The notes: generated from the sequence alone by a model not told the origin. A stretch of 64,000 bases of DNA from Symbiodinium natans (GCA_905221605.1 CAJNDS010002254.1:322032-386031); one strand, 5' to 3'; numbered from the stretch's first letter, positions 28,745 through 37,379 are shown. Numbers and translations: made by a program.

Positions 28745-29450
28745 TTTTTGGTGGCGGCCCCCCCGGGCCAAGGGCCCCCCGGGCCAAGGGCAAGGGCCCC
28801 CCAGGCCACAACCCCCCGCCCCAAGGACCCCCCGGCCAAACGCCCCCCAGGCCAAGGGCCCCCCAGGCCAAGGGCCCCCCAGGCCAAGGGTCTCCCGGCC
28901 AAGGGCCTCTGCCGGGGCAAGGACTTCCAGGCCAAGGGCCCACCCAAGGGTCCCCCGGACCAAGGGCCCCCTGGCCAAGGGCCCCCGGGCCAAGGGCCCC
29001 CCCAGCCAAGAGAGCCCCCTACCGACCCAAGGGCCCCCGGAGCCAGGGTCCCTCCGAACCAAACAACCCCCGGGCCAAGGGCCCCCCGGGCCCCGGGCCA
29101 CCCACCAAGGCCTCCGCGGCAAGGGCCCCGCAAGCCAAAAGGGCCCCCCAAACCAAAGGGCCCCAAGCCAAGTTTCGGGCCAAAAGGGCCCAGGGCCCGT
29201 CGGGCCAAGGGCCCCCCCCAGGCCAAGGGCCCCCCACAAAGGGCCCCAAGGGGCCCGGGCCTTCCGGGCCAAGGCCCCCCCGGGCCAAGAACCCCCCGAG
29301 CCAAGGGCCCCGATTCCCGGACCAAGGGCCCGGGGCAAGGCCCCTAAGGAACTGAAGGGCCCGCAGACGCCCTGCCCAAACACCCCTGCCAAGGGCCCCC
29401 CCACTAGGGCTCAGCCAAGGGGCCCTCGGGCCAAGGGCCCCCCCGCACCA
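28745..29450. repeat. GGGCCAAGGGCCCCC minisatellite
   Basis: Degenerate 15- to 18-base units of GGCCAAGGGCCCCCC. The unit is nearly self-complementary, so both strands stay open (199-260 codons of Gly/Pro/Ala/Leu). Not protein-coding. Confidence 0.9.
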
Positions 29451-29459
29451 ACACCCTCG

Positions 29460-30240
29460 CAGGGAATCGCACGCTCAGGAAGCCCCCAAGAACCGCCAAG
29501 AGCCACCAAAAGGCTTCAAAAGCTTCAAAAGGCCCACTAAAAGAAGGGGACCACAAGATTTGTCCGTGCCCACAATGAAAAATGCGATTTTTGAATATTG
29601 AAAACGATGGTTTTAGGTACCCTTGCCCGCAATGAAAAATGTTCATTTTTAGTACTGAAATCGATGGCTCCCCCCCAAATCAGCAAGGACCTCTACGGGC
29701 CCTGACGCGCCGAAGGACCGAGGCTACTAAAAACCCTAACACCGCAAAAGCCTGCGAAGGCCTTCAAGCAAATAAGGGCCTCTACGGGCCCTAACTTGCC
29801 GAAGGCCCGAAAAGGGCCGAGGCTACCCCGAACCCGAGCTTAAACCCTAGCGATTGAAATACTCATTTGCGAAAAATTCATGAATAGGTTCCCTGACCTT
29901 TAAATGAATGAAGCCTCTACGGCCCCTGACACGCCGAAGGTCCGAACAAGGCCCCGAGAGACCCCAAGAGCCACCAAAATGCTTCAAAAGGCTTCAAAAG
30001 GCCCCCTAAAAGAAGGGGGATCCCAGGATGCCCGTACCCGCAATGAAAAATGCGATTTTTTGGTAGTGAAATCGATGCTTAATTGAAGCCCTTAAAGAAG
30101 GGGAATCCAGGAGCAGACACAAAGGGTTTCCCTGACCTTCAAATAAATAAGGGCCTCTACGGGCCCTGACACGCCGAAGGCCCGAAAAGGGCCGAGGCTA
30201 CCCCCAACCCCAGCTTAAACCCTAACAGCGCAACTTTAAA
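29460..30240. repeat. diverged duplication with repeated subunits
   Basis: AAGAGCCACCAAAA...GCTTCAAAAGG...AATGAAAAATGCGATTTTT occurs at about 29495-29600 and 29968-30053. CTCTACGGGCCCTGACACGC...GCCGAGGCTAC occurs four times (29690, 29777, 29912, 30152). Together they suggest a duplicated unit of about 470 bp with internal repeats. No coding frame. Confidence 0.75.
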
Positions 30241-30304
30241 ACATCAAAGCAAGCATCAAAGCACAAGAAAGTAAATTACATAAACCCTAAACCCTAATAG
30301 AGTA

Positions 30305-30392
30305 TAGTTTGGGTGGCCGGGGTGGGTTGACGGGCAACGCGAGCGCGCGGCCCGGGGTGTTTCACACCCGAGCGCGCGCCCTCCCCTGACAC
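30305..30392. other. GC-rich hairpin
   Basis: GGGTGTGAAACACCCC-type stem (GGGGTGT TTC ACACCC) flanked by GAGCGCGCG on one side and GAGCGCGCG on the other. GAGCGCGC recurs twice at 61341-61362 beside another telomeric array. Confidence 0.45.
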
Positions 30393-30467
30393 ACCCTAAA
30401 CCCTAAACCCTAAACCCTAAACCCTAAACCCTAAACCCTAAACCCTAAACCCTAAACCCTAAACCCC
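30393..30467. repeat. CCCTAAA array
   Basis: Ten or eleven perfect units immediately before the exon-like island at 30485. Confidence 0.96.
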
Positions 30468-30484
30468 TTCGAGCCCTTGTTCAG

Positions 30485-30568
30485 GGCACGGCGGGCTGGA
30501 GCCCGGGAGAGCCTCTGCCGGGCAACCTGAATATGCTCTACAGCACGGAGACCTCTTGGCAGCAATGA
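30485..30568 (+). CDS. candidate terminal exon between inverted arrays
   Basis: CCCTTCGAGCCCTTGTTCAG precedes GTAGWSPGEPLPGNLNMLYS then TETSWQQ and TGA at 30566. CCCTAAA lies immediately to the left and TTTAGGG (30575-30635) to the right. Good pyrimidine tract and strongly protein-like composition. No family recognised. Confidence 0.48.
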   Translation, partial: GTAGWSPGEPLPGNLNMLYSTETSWQQ

Positions 30569-30717
30569 GAGGAGTCTAGGGTTTCGGGTCGAGAGTCTAG
30601 GATTTAGGGTTTAGGGTTTTAGGGTTTAGCAAAAAAAGGCTTAGGGTGGGACGAGGCTTGGTGTAGTTCGGAAATACATCCTGGAGGTCGCCATGATCTC
30701 GATGTCAGGAAAGGTGG

Positions 30718-31053
30718 ATGGCATTCCGAAACAAGACAACAAGCCCTGAACAGCACTCTGAACCTCCAAGTAGGGCCAAAGGGCCGAAAGGCCGGACCCC
30801 CTGGCCTCCCTCGCTGAGGAATGCGCAGGCGTCGGGCTGCATGCCAATCTCCTACACCTCCCGCCAGGCTCTGGATGGGGAGTTTCTGCTTCACACCACC
30901 ACTCGTGGTGTGCCGCATACAGGGGATTGCGCCATGTATCGCCATGTGGTAGCTTGTGTCAGCGCATTTCGTGACCGAACGCACAATCCGATGAGTACAC
31001 CAAGTTGGCGAAATCCCCTAAACCTGCACTCCCTAAACCCCCCTTTCCTCTAA
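30718..31053 (+). CDS. candidate ORF, strand uncertain
   Basis: Contains MPISYTSRQALDGEFLLHTT and GVPHTGDCAMYRHVVACVSA. The minus strand has an open frame of 121 codons here. To the right, 31106-31189 reads PSLSEANGMRMEFKFPEAPT then RPKKA and could be a further exon. Confidence 0.3.
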   Translation: MAFRNKTTSPEQHSEPPSRAKGPKGRTPWPPSLRNAQASGCMPISYTSRQALDGEFLLHTTTRGVPHTGDCAMYRHVVACVSAFRDRTHNPMSTPSWRNPLNLHSLNPPFL

Positions 31054-31255
31054 ACTCCCTAAGCCTAAACCCTAAAGCCTGGAAACTCCCCCTAACCCCC
31101 GTAATTGCCCGCCATCGCTCAGCGAGGCGAACGGCATGCGAATGGAGTTCAAGTTCCCAGAGGCCCCCACACGGCCGAAAAAGGCATAGGGTTCCTAGAG
31201 TTCCTAGATTTTCCATGGTTCCCATGGTTCCTAGGGTTCGTAGGGTTCATATCTA

Positions 31256-31405
31256 AGGGTAGTTTCATGGGCCCTTAATATGGTCCCTTCTTACCTTCCT
31301 TAAAAGGGTTCTGATGTCTGGGCCCTTGGGTTGTATAGGGCATGGAAGGGGTTTATACGGGGTCCGATTCTAAGGGCCCATACTAAGGGACCGTGCAGCT
31401 ACCCC
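31256..31405. mobile_element. M4 family inverted-repeat element
   Basis: Left AGGGTAGTTTCATGGGCCCT-TAATATGGTCCC, right CTAAGGGCCCATACTAAGGG-ACCGTGCAGCTACCCC. The ends are inverted copies of each other for about 35 bases and match the element at 9977-10109. Confidence 0.65.
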
Positions 31406-31608
31406 ATGACATAGGGTAGGCAAAAAAAAAAGGGTCCCCATCTAAGTTTAAACCGGGGCGGCTGGCAACAGAAAACCATGCCCAAAACCCCTGAACCCCA
31501 CACGGGTGTCACGGCTGTAGCAAACGTTCTGGAACCACGACTTCGCGAACTCACGCATGAGTTGGCCCTGTATAATCCCTTAAAAGGTATATAGGGCCTG
31601 ACTTCCCA
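31406..31608. other. unique spacer
   Basis: Contains TATAATCCCTTAAAAGGTAT-ATAGGGCC, words also seen at 60952-60980, so possibly part of another dispersed repeat. No exon is supported. Confidence 0.35.
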
Positions 31609-31843
31609 AACCCTAAACCCTAAACCCTAAACCCTAAACCCTAAACCCTAAACCCTAAACCCTAAACCCTAAACCCTAAACCCTAAACCCTAAACCCTAA
31701 CCATAAACCCTAAACCCTAAACCCTAAACCCTAAACCCTAAACCCTAAACCCTAAACCCTAAACCCTAAACCCTAAACCCTAAACCCTAAACCCTAAACC
31801 CTAAACCCTAAACCCTAAAACCTAAAACCTAAAACCTAAACCC
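31609..31843. repeat. CCCTAAA array
   Basis: About 33 units. It contains the rare interruption CCCTAACCATAAACCC (around 31694-31710), which recurs in the array at 39.47 kb. The last units are CCTAAAA. Confidence 0.97.
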
Positions 31844-32064
31844 TTCCCTACTAAGAACCAGGGGGACGTAGCAGAAGCGGAGGAGGGCAGCGCCACCATG
31901 CTGGTGATGCAAGTGCGGAAGCGGGGCCCTCTTACATAATGGGAGCTCAGTCTCAGATGATGATGCAAGATGACTGAGAACCTCGATCCCCCTCCTCAAT
32001 ACATAGACGTGTGTGAGCAGCAGCGCGAGGGCGAAGGGAGTGGCAAAGCTTGTTAGAGGCATTC
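31842..32064 (-). CDS. minus-strand exon with a hydrophobic segment
   Basis: Minus-strand TTCTTCTTGCATGTTGCAG, then MPLTSFATPFALALLLTHVY, VLRRGIEVLSHLASSSETEL and LLRFCYVPLVLSREG, ending at GTTTAGG, the first unit of the telomeric array read on that strand. Acceptor and donor are both good. Possible signal peptide or membrane helix. No family recognised. Confidence 0.42.
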
Positions 32065-32106
32065 CTGCAACATGCAAGAAGAAACCCAGGTTTATACGTA
32101 AAGGTT

Positions 32107-32222
32107 TCGCCCGAGAACGCTCCGACTGGAGAACTCCAACCCGGGGGGAGTGTGGCAGGACTTCCGCGCCTCCTGCAACGCCCAACCCAACCAGACTGGC
32201 TGTAGGCCCTGGGAGGCCGGAG
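32107..32222 (+). CDS. candidate exon WQDFRASCNAQPNQTG
   Basis: Frame RLENSNPGGVWQDFRASCNA then QPNQTGCRPWEAGVFL. TTTAGGG-like DNA begins at 32233. The left boundary is not clear. A second plus frame is also open. Confidence 0.32.
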
Positions 32223-32250
32223 TTTTCTTGCGGGTTTCGGGTTTAGGGCT

Positions 32251-32364
32251 CAATCTGGGGGTCTACGAAGTTCGGGGTACCTTGCTGGGGTCCTTATTAC
32301 AGTGGGATCCTACTATCTGGGGGTTTATATTCGGGGTCTCTTATTTTCGTAAACCCCCTATATG
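32251..32364. mobile_element. M2 family element
   Basis: GGGGGTCTACGAAGTTCGGG at the left and TCTTATTTTCGTAAACCCCC at the right are inverted. Inside are GGGGTCCTTATTACAGTGGG and ATCCTACTATC. About 114 bp. Confidence 0.65.
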
Positions 32365-32477
32365 GTAGAGTATGGGTCCAGTCAATGGTGCTGGAAGCCT
32401 GTGTTTGGGCAGTTCTGGCAACACCCACGGGGGTCCGGATGCCAAAACGGGCTCAGTATGGTTCAATGAGATGTTGC

Positions 32478-32508
<31 letters not shown>

Positions 32509-33139
32509 AGGGTTGAGGGTTGAGAGGGGTTCTCACTAGAGAGCTTGCTCCAGTTGAAGAAGTACTTCATATCCCTCCACAGAAATCTGAACTAATGATG
32601 AGAGTGAAAGTGCTTCATTCTGCTTTTCGAGGAACTCCTTGAAGGAGCCTCAGAAGATAGAAGCTGAAGAATGCGACACGTGACACATGTAAAGGCACAA
32701 AAACAGAAAAAAAACATGACCGTGAGACCCAATCTGCGATGTGCGCGTTGCAGTTCCAGGAAGACATCTACTGGGGCGGCGGAAGGTGCCCAATTCCGGG
32801 TTTAATGTTCAGGGTTTGGGGTTTAGGGTTTGTAGGAGTCCAGATGCAAAAAAAAGGTTTATGGGGTGAAAATGCCCGTTGCTCAAAAGGGTTTATAGGG
32901 TTTAGGGTTTTCGGGTTTAGGGGTTTGGGGGGTTTTGGGGTTTAGGGTTTCGGGGGCTTGCCGCGGGTGGGCTGGGCACTCTTCCGGGCTTGGCAACCCG
33001 AGGAGGGATTGGCTGTTGTAGGCTTTTCGGCCAAGGGGGGTTTGTGCCTGCCCCTCGCCCCTCCCCCACGACCGCCCTGCATTCGGATTGGGTAGTTTTT
33101 CCATAGTTGCTATCACGGTTGCATAGGTCTTCTTGTCAG
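32365..33139. other. spacer with TA repeat and G-rich words
   Basis: (TA)n at 32475-32512, then loosely telomeric GGTTTAGGG/GGTTTTGGGG words at 32800-32955. No firm exon. Confidence 0.4.
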
Positions 33140-33269
33140 GGGGAGATGCCCAGATTCGCCCCCCCCAAAGCCCAAACCCTCGAGGCAGGGAACCCAGCGC
33201 TTCGAAAATCTGTGGGACGAGCCCTACGTCTTCGCCGTGGTGGTGGATGCCAAAGGCGGGGCTTGCTCG
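33140..33269 (+). CDS. candidate exon ...FENLWDEPYVFAVVVDAKGG
   Basis: TTGCATAGGTCTTCTTGTCAG gives a good acceptor at 33139. The frame runs GRCPDSPPPKPKPSRQGTQR, FENLWDEPYVFAVVVDAKGG, ACS and ends at GTTCAGGGTTT. An alternative start is after GAGGCAG at 33188. It ends in phase 0, in register with the next exon. Confidence 0.48.
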
Positions 33270-33432
33270 GTTCAGGGTTTCGGAGTTGGTTTCCTTGAGA
33301 TCGTAAGGCCCCCACTCTCTACTTTGCGCCGGGGCGTCGTCTGGTTGCGCAGGGGCCTGCTTTACAAGCCCCTGGCCCAGTACTTAACTCCTGACCTCCT
33401 CTTCTCCTCTTCTCCCTGGCCTTCGTTGACAG

Positions 33433-33561
33433 GCTATTGGATCTACCGATGGCGGCCGACTGCCAAGGACGGCAAGGAAGGGGCAGCTCGCCCTCCACAG
33501 GCTTCGAAATTTCCCAAGCATACCCCACATGTTCGCCCGCAGCGCGGGAAGCCAACTCAAG
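33433..33561 (+). CDS. next exon in the same phase
   Basis: A long pyrimidine tract (CTCCTCTTCTCCTCTTCTCC) and TTCGTTGACAG precede AIGSTDGGRLPRTARKGQLA and LHRLRNFPSIPHMFARSAGS, QLK, then GTTTCGG. Exactly 43 codons, phase 0 as required by the exon at 33140-33269; the intron is 163 bases. A basic, probably structured segment of an unrecognised protein. Confidence 0.5.
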
Positions 33562-33754
33562 GTTTCGGCCTCCTGGTGCCGCAGGGGCCCGACATTCAGA
33601 CCCTTTGTAAGTCTAATAAAAACTCGAAGCTCCAAGGCCTTAAGGCATGAAAACCCAAGAAGTCTGCCTAGGTGGTGACAGGGTGGCCTGGTGTGGAGCG
33701 TGCCTTGATGCTGTGAGTCAGGGCGGCGTGAAGTGTAGCAATGATACCTACAAG

Positions 33755-33840
33755 TTTAGGGTTTAGGGCTTAGGATTAGGGTTTAGGGTTTGGGGTTTAG
33801 AGTCTAGGGTTTGGGGTTTAGGGTTTAGGGTTTAGGGTTG
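33755..33840. repeat. TTTAGGG array
   Basis: Degenerate TTTAGGG/TTTGGGG/CTTAGGA units ending GGGTTGCAG. Confidence 0.9.
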
Positions 33841-33843
33841 CAG

Positions 33844-33930
33844 AACCTTGTCCCGGCTGGCCGCAAGAGACCTGGTTGCAAAAGAACCTTTTCTTGGCAT
33901 CCAGGCCTTTGGAAGCATGCTGGGGACTGA
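33844..33930 (+). CDS. candidate exon after TTTAGGG array
   Basis: GGGTTGCAG is followed by NLVPAGRKRPGCKRTFSWHP, GLWKHAGD and TGA at 33928. Basic composition. It may be a third exon following the two upstream. Confidence 0.3.
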   Translation, partial: NLVPAGRKRPGCKRTFSWHPGLWKHAGD

Positions 33931-34340
33931 GCCCTTTTGAAGCCTCAACTCAACTTCCTCCACCCCTTAAGCCCTGGACCCAGAGTAGAAACTTATTCCC
34001 TGGGTTTAGGCTATAAGCCCCTTCACCCTTTGAATTCCACAAGATTACTCTTGGGTCTACTCTTGGGTACTTCTCAGCCGAATTAAAACTGTACTGTACT
34101 GAAAAACTAGAGGACTTAGGGGGGCTATAGGTGCAATCATAATTGGGGTTTTAAGTACCCGTATACCTCCAAGTAGCCCCTGAAAACCCTCCACCCTAAA
34201 ACCCTGGAAGTTCTAAAATCTTGAACTCTTGAAGCCCGAATCCCTAAACCCTACAACCTACACCCTACACCCTAAACCCTAAACCCTAAACCCCAAACCC
34301 CAAACCCCAAACCCCAAACACAAATCTCCAACTTGGTTTC
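33931..34340. other. spacer with an M5-like fragment
   Basis: TTTTAAGTACCCGTATACCT-CCAAGTAG (34151-34178) resembles the right end of M5 at 44.65 kb. CCCTAAA/CCCCAAA units occupy 34245-34320. Confidence 0.4.
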
Positions 34341-34345
34341 CCCAG

Positions 34346-34413
34346 GCTTCCGGGCCCTCCGCAAACTCACCACGCGCCCGACGCCCGTGACGAACCCGCG
34401 AGGCCACATTCTG
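34346..34413 (+). CDS. candidate exon with GC donor
   Basis: CAACTTGGTTTCCCCAG gives a clear acceptor. The frame FRALRKLTTRPTPVTNPRGH then IL is followed by GCAATTTAGGGG, which could be a GC 5' splice site; otherwise AI and TAG follow. CCCCAAA/CCCTAAA left and TTTAGGG right. Confidence 0.47.
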
Positions 34414-34419
34414 GCAATT

Positions 34420-34490
34420 TAGGGGTTTTTGAGGTTTAGGGTTTGGGGTTTAGGGTTTAGGGTTTGGGGTTTAGGGTTTAGGGTTTAGGT
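34420..34490. repeat. TTTAGGG array
   Basis: Degenerate TTTAGGG and TTTGGGG units. Confidence 0.9.
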
Positions 34491-34502
34491 GTCTTTGGGG
34501 TT

Positions 34503-34609
34503 CGGATGTTCCCCCTGACACTCAGAGTCCTAAGAAGGATTATAGTAGGGGCCGTAGGGGGTACTAGAATCCCGATTAAGGACTGCTAGTATAAGGGGGA
34601 AACATCCCA
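34503..34609. mobile_element. M1 family element
   Basis: CGGATGTTCCCCCTGACACT-CAGAGTCC at left, GATTAAGGACTGCTAGTATA-AGGGGGAAACATCCCA at right. Inverted ends of about 35 bases. Confidence 0.7.
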
Positions 34610-34660
34610 AGTTTGTAGGGCTTAGGGCTGACGGGTTAGGGTTGGGTTTAGGGGTTAGGG

Positions 34661-34921
34661 TTGAGGCATGAAGCAGTCTCCAGGTTCGAAAGGGATTTTC
34701 AGGCTCTAGGGCTTCTATTCTATGGATGTTTGGGGGTGTTGGGGATTAGTTGGATCAGAGGTTTTAGAGAGAGAGGTTGCAACCGAAGCTTTGACTTCAC
34801 ATGTAAGCATAGGTCACTAGACACAGGGTACCAATATACCAAAGAAGTTCAGATTTGTTGGTTTACTGGTTTTGGGCGGTTCGCACCTGCACAAAGGTCT
34901 GCGCACCGACGTGCCTGGTGA
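34661..34921 (+). CDS. candidate ORF, unknown
   Basis: Frame RFERDFQALGLLFYGCLGVL and GISWIRGFRERGCNRSFDFT, then QICWFTGFGRFAPAQRSAHR. Open for 86 codons. No splice ends assigned. A shorter minus-strand frame overlaps its end. Confidence 0.32.
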   Translation: MRHEAVSRFERDFQALGLLFYGCLGVLGISWIRGFRERGCNRSFDFTCKHRSLDTGYQYTKEVQICWFTGFGRFAPAQRSAHRRAW

Positions 34922-35017
34922 TGCTGCTCGGCTTTTTTTTGGGGGGCTGTTCTGGATGAGGGTCCGCTGTACGAACAGGATACCACACACGGAATTTCCC
35001 AAACCCCGAATTGTCAG

Positions 35018-35205
35018 GAACGTGCCAGAAATGTCTTAGAAGGGTTCTTATTGTGCATGACGGTATCTTCCTACATTACGGGGCATCGGGCCCTTTTGGG
35101 CATGGGTATCATGCCGAGGTCGAGGAGGCCCTGATCCACCAACCAAGCTGCTTGGCAATTCGAGCCCCCCAAGCTGACTATCACGACATAATGTGGAAAT
35201 ATTAG
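35018..35205 (+). CDS. candidate last exon ...PQADYHDIMWKY
   Basis: AACCCCGAATTGTCAG, then TCQKCLRRVLIVHDGIFLHY, GASGPFGHGYHAEVEEALIH, QPSCLAIRAPQADYHDIMWK, Y and TAG at 35203. Sixty-two codons of convincing composition with a good acceptor and a stop, followed within ten bases by an M1 fragment. I do not recognise the family. Confidence 0.5.
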
Positions 35206-35212
35206 AATGCTC

Positions 35213-35280
35213 ACCCGGGATTATAGTACACCCTATTATAATATCTATTGAGGACTCTTAGCATAAGGGTGAACATCCCA
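35213..35280. mobile_element. M1 family fragment
   Basis: GGATTATAGTACACCCTATT-ATAATATC, then GAGGACTCTTAGCATAAGGG-TGAACATCCCA, i.e. the centre and right end of M1. The left arm is lost. Confidence 0.6.
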
Positions 35281-35403
35281 ATATAGATTAGGCTACATTC
35301 CATATGCATACACCGACAAATCTATGTATGTAGATATACATAAATACATACATATGTATTCATGTTTTGTGGTCGCACCGTGGCGCCCCTCACCCCCCCC
35401 CCC

Positions 35404-35624
35404 CTCAAAAATGTCATTGCTTTGGGTGCTGGGTTTGTGGATGGATTGGATTTGGGTGGGAATACCAAGGCAGCCTTGTTGCGAATTGGATTGTTGGAAA
35501 TGTCCAAGTTTTGTCACTTGTTCTTTGGGGAAACGGTCAAGGATGGCACATTTCTTCAGAGTTGTGGAATGGCAGATCTGATCACGACTTGTTATGGTGG
35601 ACGCAATCGAAACTGTGCCGAAGC
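35404..35624 (+). CDS. GPD1: glycerol-3-phosphate dehydrogenase (NAD+), one exon
   Basis: The frame reads [73 protein letters not shown]. This is the conserved C-terminal substrate-binding region of cytosolic G3P dehydrogenase, which reduces dihydroxyacetone phosphate with NADH. The catalytic Lys of LKN and the [20 protein letters not shown] motifs are intact. About 74 of roughly 350 residues are here. The Rossmann-fold part and the last ~80 residues are not found nearby. The left edge abuts a C homopolymer with no AG, and the right edge is a possible GC site (GAA|GCCCCC). It could be an exon of a widely split gene or a stranded fragment. Confidence 0.9.
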
Positions 35625-35779
35625 CCCCCTCTCCTCCCTGCCTTTAGGGATTCAGGGTTTTGGGCCTAGAGGGCTTACGGTCCCGGGCCTAGGGGTTTGT
35701 GGATTTAGAGTTTAATGTTTCAGGGTTGAGGTTTACGGCTCAAGGTTTGAGAGTTTTGGGATTAGGTATGGTTTAGGGT

Positions 35780-35783
35780 GGGA

Positions 35784-35822
<39 letters not shown>

Positions 35823-35838
35823 AGAGAGAGAGAGAGAG
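35780..35838. repeat. GA microsatellite
   Basis: (GA)n with two CG interruptions, followed by a pyrimidine-rich stretch TCTTTCTTCTGCCCTGCTGC. Confidence 0.9.
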
Positions 35839-35881
35839 TCTTTCTTCTGCCCTGCTGCCTGGCTCTCCTCATGGCACATGG

Positions 35882-36079
35882 GGCAACGCCGCCCGTCATG
35901 CAGAAGCCTTCCACCGTAACTGGAAGCCGCACCTTCAGTTGCCTAGCCTGCCTCGAGTGTGGGCTGCCAACGTCCTGTATAGCCTAAGCAAAGTCAAAGG
36001 CGTGCCAATGGAACCGGGAGACTGTTGGTTTCAGGGGGCCACCTCCAAAAGATTGCGATCCAAATGTGGAATCCTTTGA
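35882..36079 (+). CDS. candidate exon ...FHRNWKPHLQLPSLPRV
   Basis: A long pyrimidine tract precedes the frame GNAARHAEAFHRNWKPHLQL, PSLPRVWAANVLYSLSKVKG, then VPMEPGDCWFQGATSKRLRS and TGA at 36077. Not the continuation of the dehydrogenase. The exon may end earlier (CAG at about 36035). Confidence 0.38.
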   Translation, partial: GNAARHAEAFHRNWKPHLQLPSLPRVWAANVLYSLSKVKGVPMEPGDCWFQGATSKRLRSKCGIL

Positions 36080-36144
36080 GGGTCTTTCTTGGAGTAGGAT
36101 GCCTTGTGCACGGTACCCTTCCCCTTTTGCCCACCAGCCTGCAG

Positions 36145-36284
36145 GCCTTTCGCCCGAGGCGGCTTGCTTGCGCTCCAGCGTGGAGCAGGCGCGCTTGTAT
36201 GTCAGGGCCCCCTTGTACGGGTCTAAGGCAGCATTGTGTCCTCAAACTCTGAGGCATCGAGAAGAAGCACACCTCCGGCCCTGA
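36145..36284 (+). CDS. candidate last exon
   Basis: CTTCCCCTTTTGCCCACCAG-CCTGCAG, then LSPEAACLRSSVEQARLYVR, APLYGSKAALCPQTLRHREE, AHLRP and TGA at 36282. The acceptor is strong. The minus strand has a competing open frame with IWIAIFWRWPPETNSLPVPL. Confidence 0.4.
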
Positions 36285-36581
36285 GTCGTCCCAATATCCA
36301 TCCTAGAAGCCCACTCATCGTCCAGCCGGCTCCATGCAACCCTTCACCCTCAAACGCTGCACCCTGAACATGGTACGCTCAAGCACTTAAACCCTTAGGA
36401 GCAGCCCATGAACTGTGCGAGTCCAGCTGAACCCTCGAAGATAGGAGCCCCTCAACCTGCAAAGAAGAAGCGTCCCCAATGCCACCTGAACTGAAAGCCC
36501 TAAACCCTGTTTTTGGACCCTTAAACCCCTAAGCTAACCTCGAATGAGCAACTCCTACGTCCCTAAAATCCCAAAACTCCC
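36285..36581. other. unique spacer with isolated CCCTAAA words
   Basis: No exon with acceptable ends. Scattered CCCTGAA/CCCTCAA words become a regular array at 36582. Confidence 0.4.
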
Positions 36582-36782
36582 ACACCCTAAACCCTAAACC
36601 CTAAACCCTAAACCCCAAACCCCAAACCCCAAACCCCAAACCCCAAACCCCAAACCCCAAACCCCAAACCCCAAACCCTAAACCCTAAACCCTAAACCCT
36701 AAACCCCAAACCCCAAACCCTAAACCCTAAACCCTAAACCTAAACCCTAAACCCTAAACCCGAAACCCTAAACCCTAAATCC
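36582..36782. repeat. CCCTAAA/CCCCAAA array
   Basis: Blocks of CCCTAAA, then about ten homogeneous CCCCAAA, then CCCTAAA again. It ends AAATCCTCAACTCAG at the next exon. Confidence 0.96.
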
Positions 36783-36791
36783 TCAACTCAG

Positions 36792-36891
36792 GTCACCTGG
36801 CAGTGGGGCTCCGACGCCTTGGCAGCTATGGCCCAGGAGCTCAAGGAGACTGGCAAGGGCTCCCGCTTTGAGGCCGCCAGGGAACAGGGGG
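36792..36891 (+). CDS. internal exon between CCCTAAA and TTTAGGG arrays
   Basis: CCTCAACTCAG precedes VTWQWGSDALAAMAQELKET, GKGSRFEAAREQG, ending at GTGAGG, which runs straight into GGTTTGGGGTTTAGGG. Thirty-three codons plus one base. Both splice signals are good and the flanking arrays are inverted. A helical, soluble segment of an unrecognised protein. Confidence 0.52.
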
Positions 36892-37101
36892 GTGAGGGTT
36901 TGGGGTTTAGGGTTTAGGGCTTGGGGTTTAGGGTTTAGGGTTTGGGGTTTAGGGTTTAGGGTTTAGGGTTTCGGGTTTAGGGTTTAGGGTTTGGGGTTCA
37001 GTGTTGAGGGTTTAGGGTTGAGGGTAGGCTTGAGGGTTGAGGCTGGAGAGTTAAGGAGGAGTGGGAGGAGGGCTTGGCTTGAGGCTCCCCTGCATCGCCA
37101 G

Positions 37102-37206
37102 GGCTCGCAAAACTGGTGGGCGGCTTTTGCTGACACACAGCAGAATGCCAACTACCCGCTCCTCGGGCGAGGATCTGGCATGAAGTTGAAGGGATTCTGG
37201 GTTTTT
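37102..37206 (+). CDS. candidate exon GSQNWWAAFADTQQNANYPL
   Basis: CTCCCCTGCATCGCCAG, then GSQNWWAAFADTQQNANYPL, LGRGSGMKLKGFWVFRW. In the phase left by the exon at 36792-36891 this would hit a stop, so either the two exons do not join directly or one boundary is misplaced. Confidence 0.38.
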
Positions 37207-37379
37207 AGGTGGCGGTCCTTACAGTCATTGGGCATGATACGACCCAGCTCGCGTAGATGTATGCTGTACATAGGGGTCTAGACGGGGTGCATCAGATGTC
37301 CCCAATTCAAAACCCTAGCGGGGTTTGAGAATTGTGCTTCGTGGTTTTGGCTCAAGAAAAACGCATTCTTTGTGCCCAG

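Noticed and set aside
28543-29404. Gly/Pro/Ala/Leu ORFs of up to 260 codons on both strands
   Set aside because: Translation of the near-palindromic GGGCCAAGGGCCCC minisatellite; all frames on both strands are open for the same reason.
36792-37206. Direct joining of the exons at 36792-36891 and 37102-37206
   Set aside because: The phases do not agree: the second exon would stop after about ten codons. They are listed separately.
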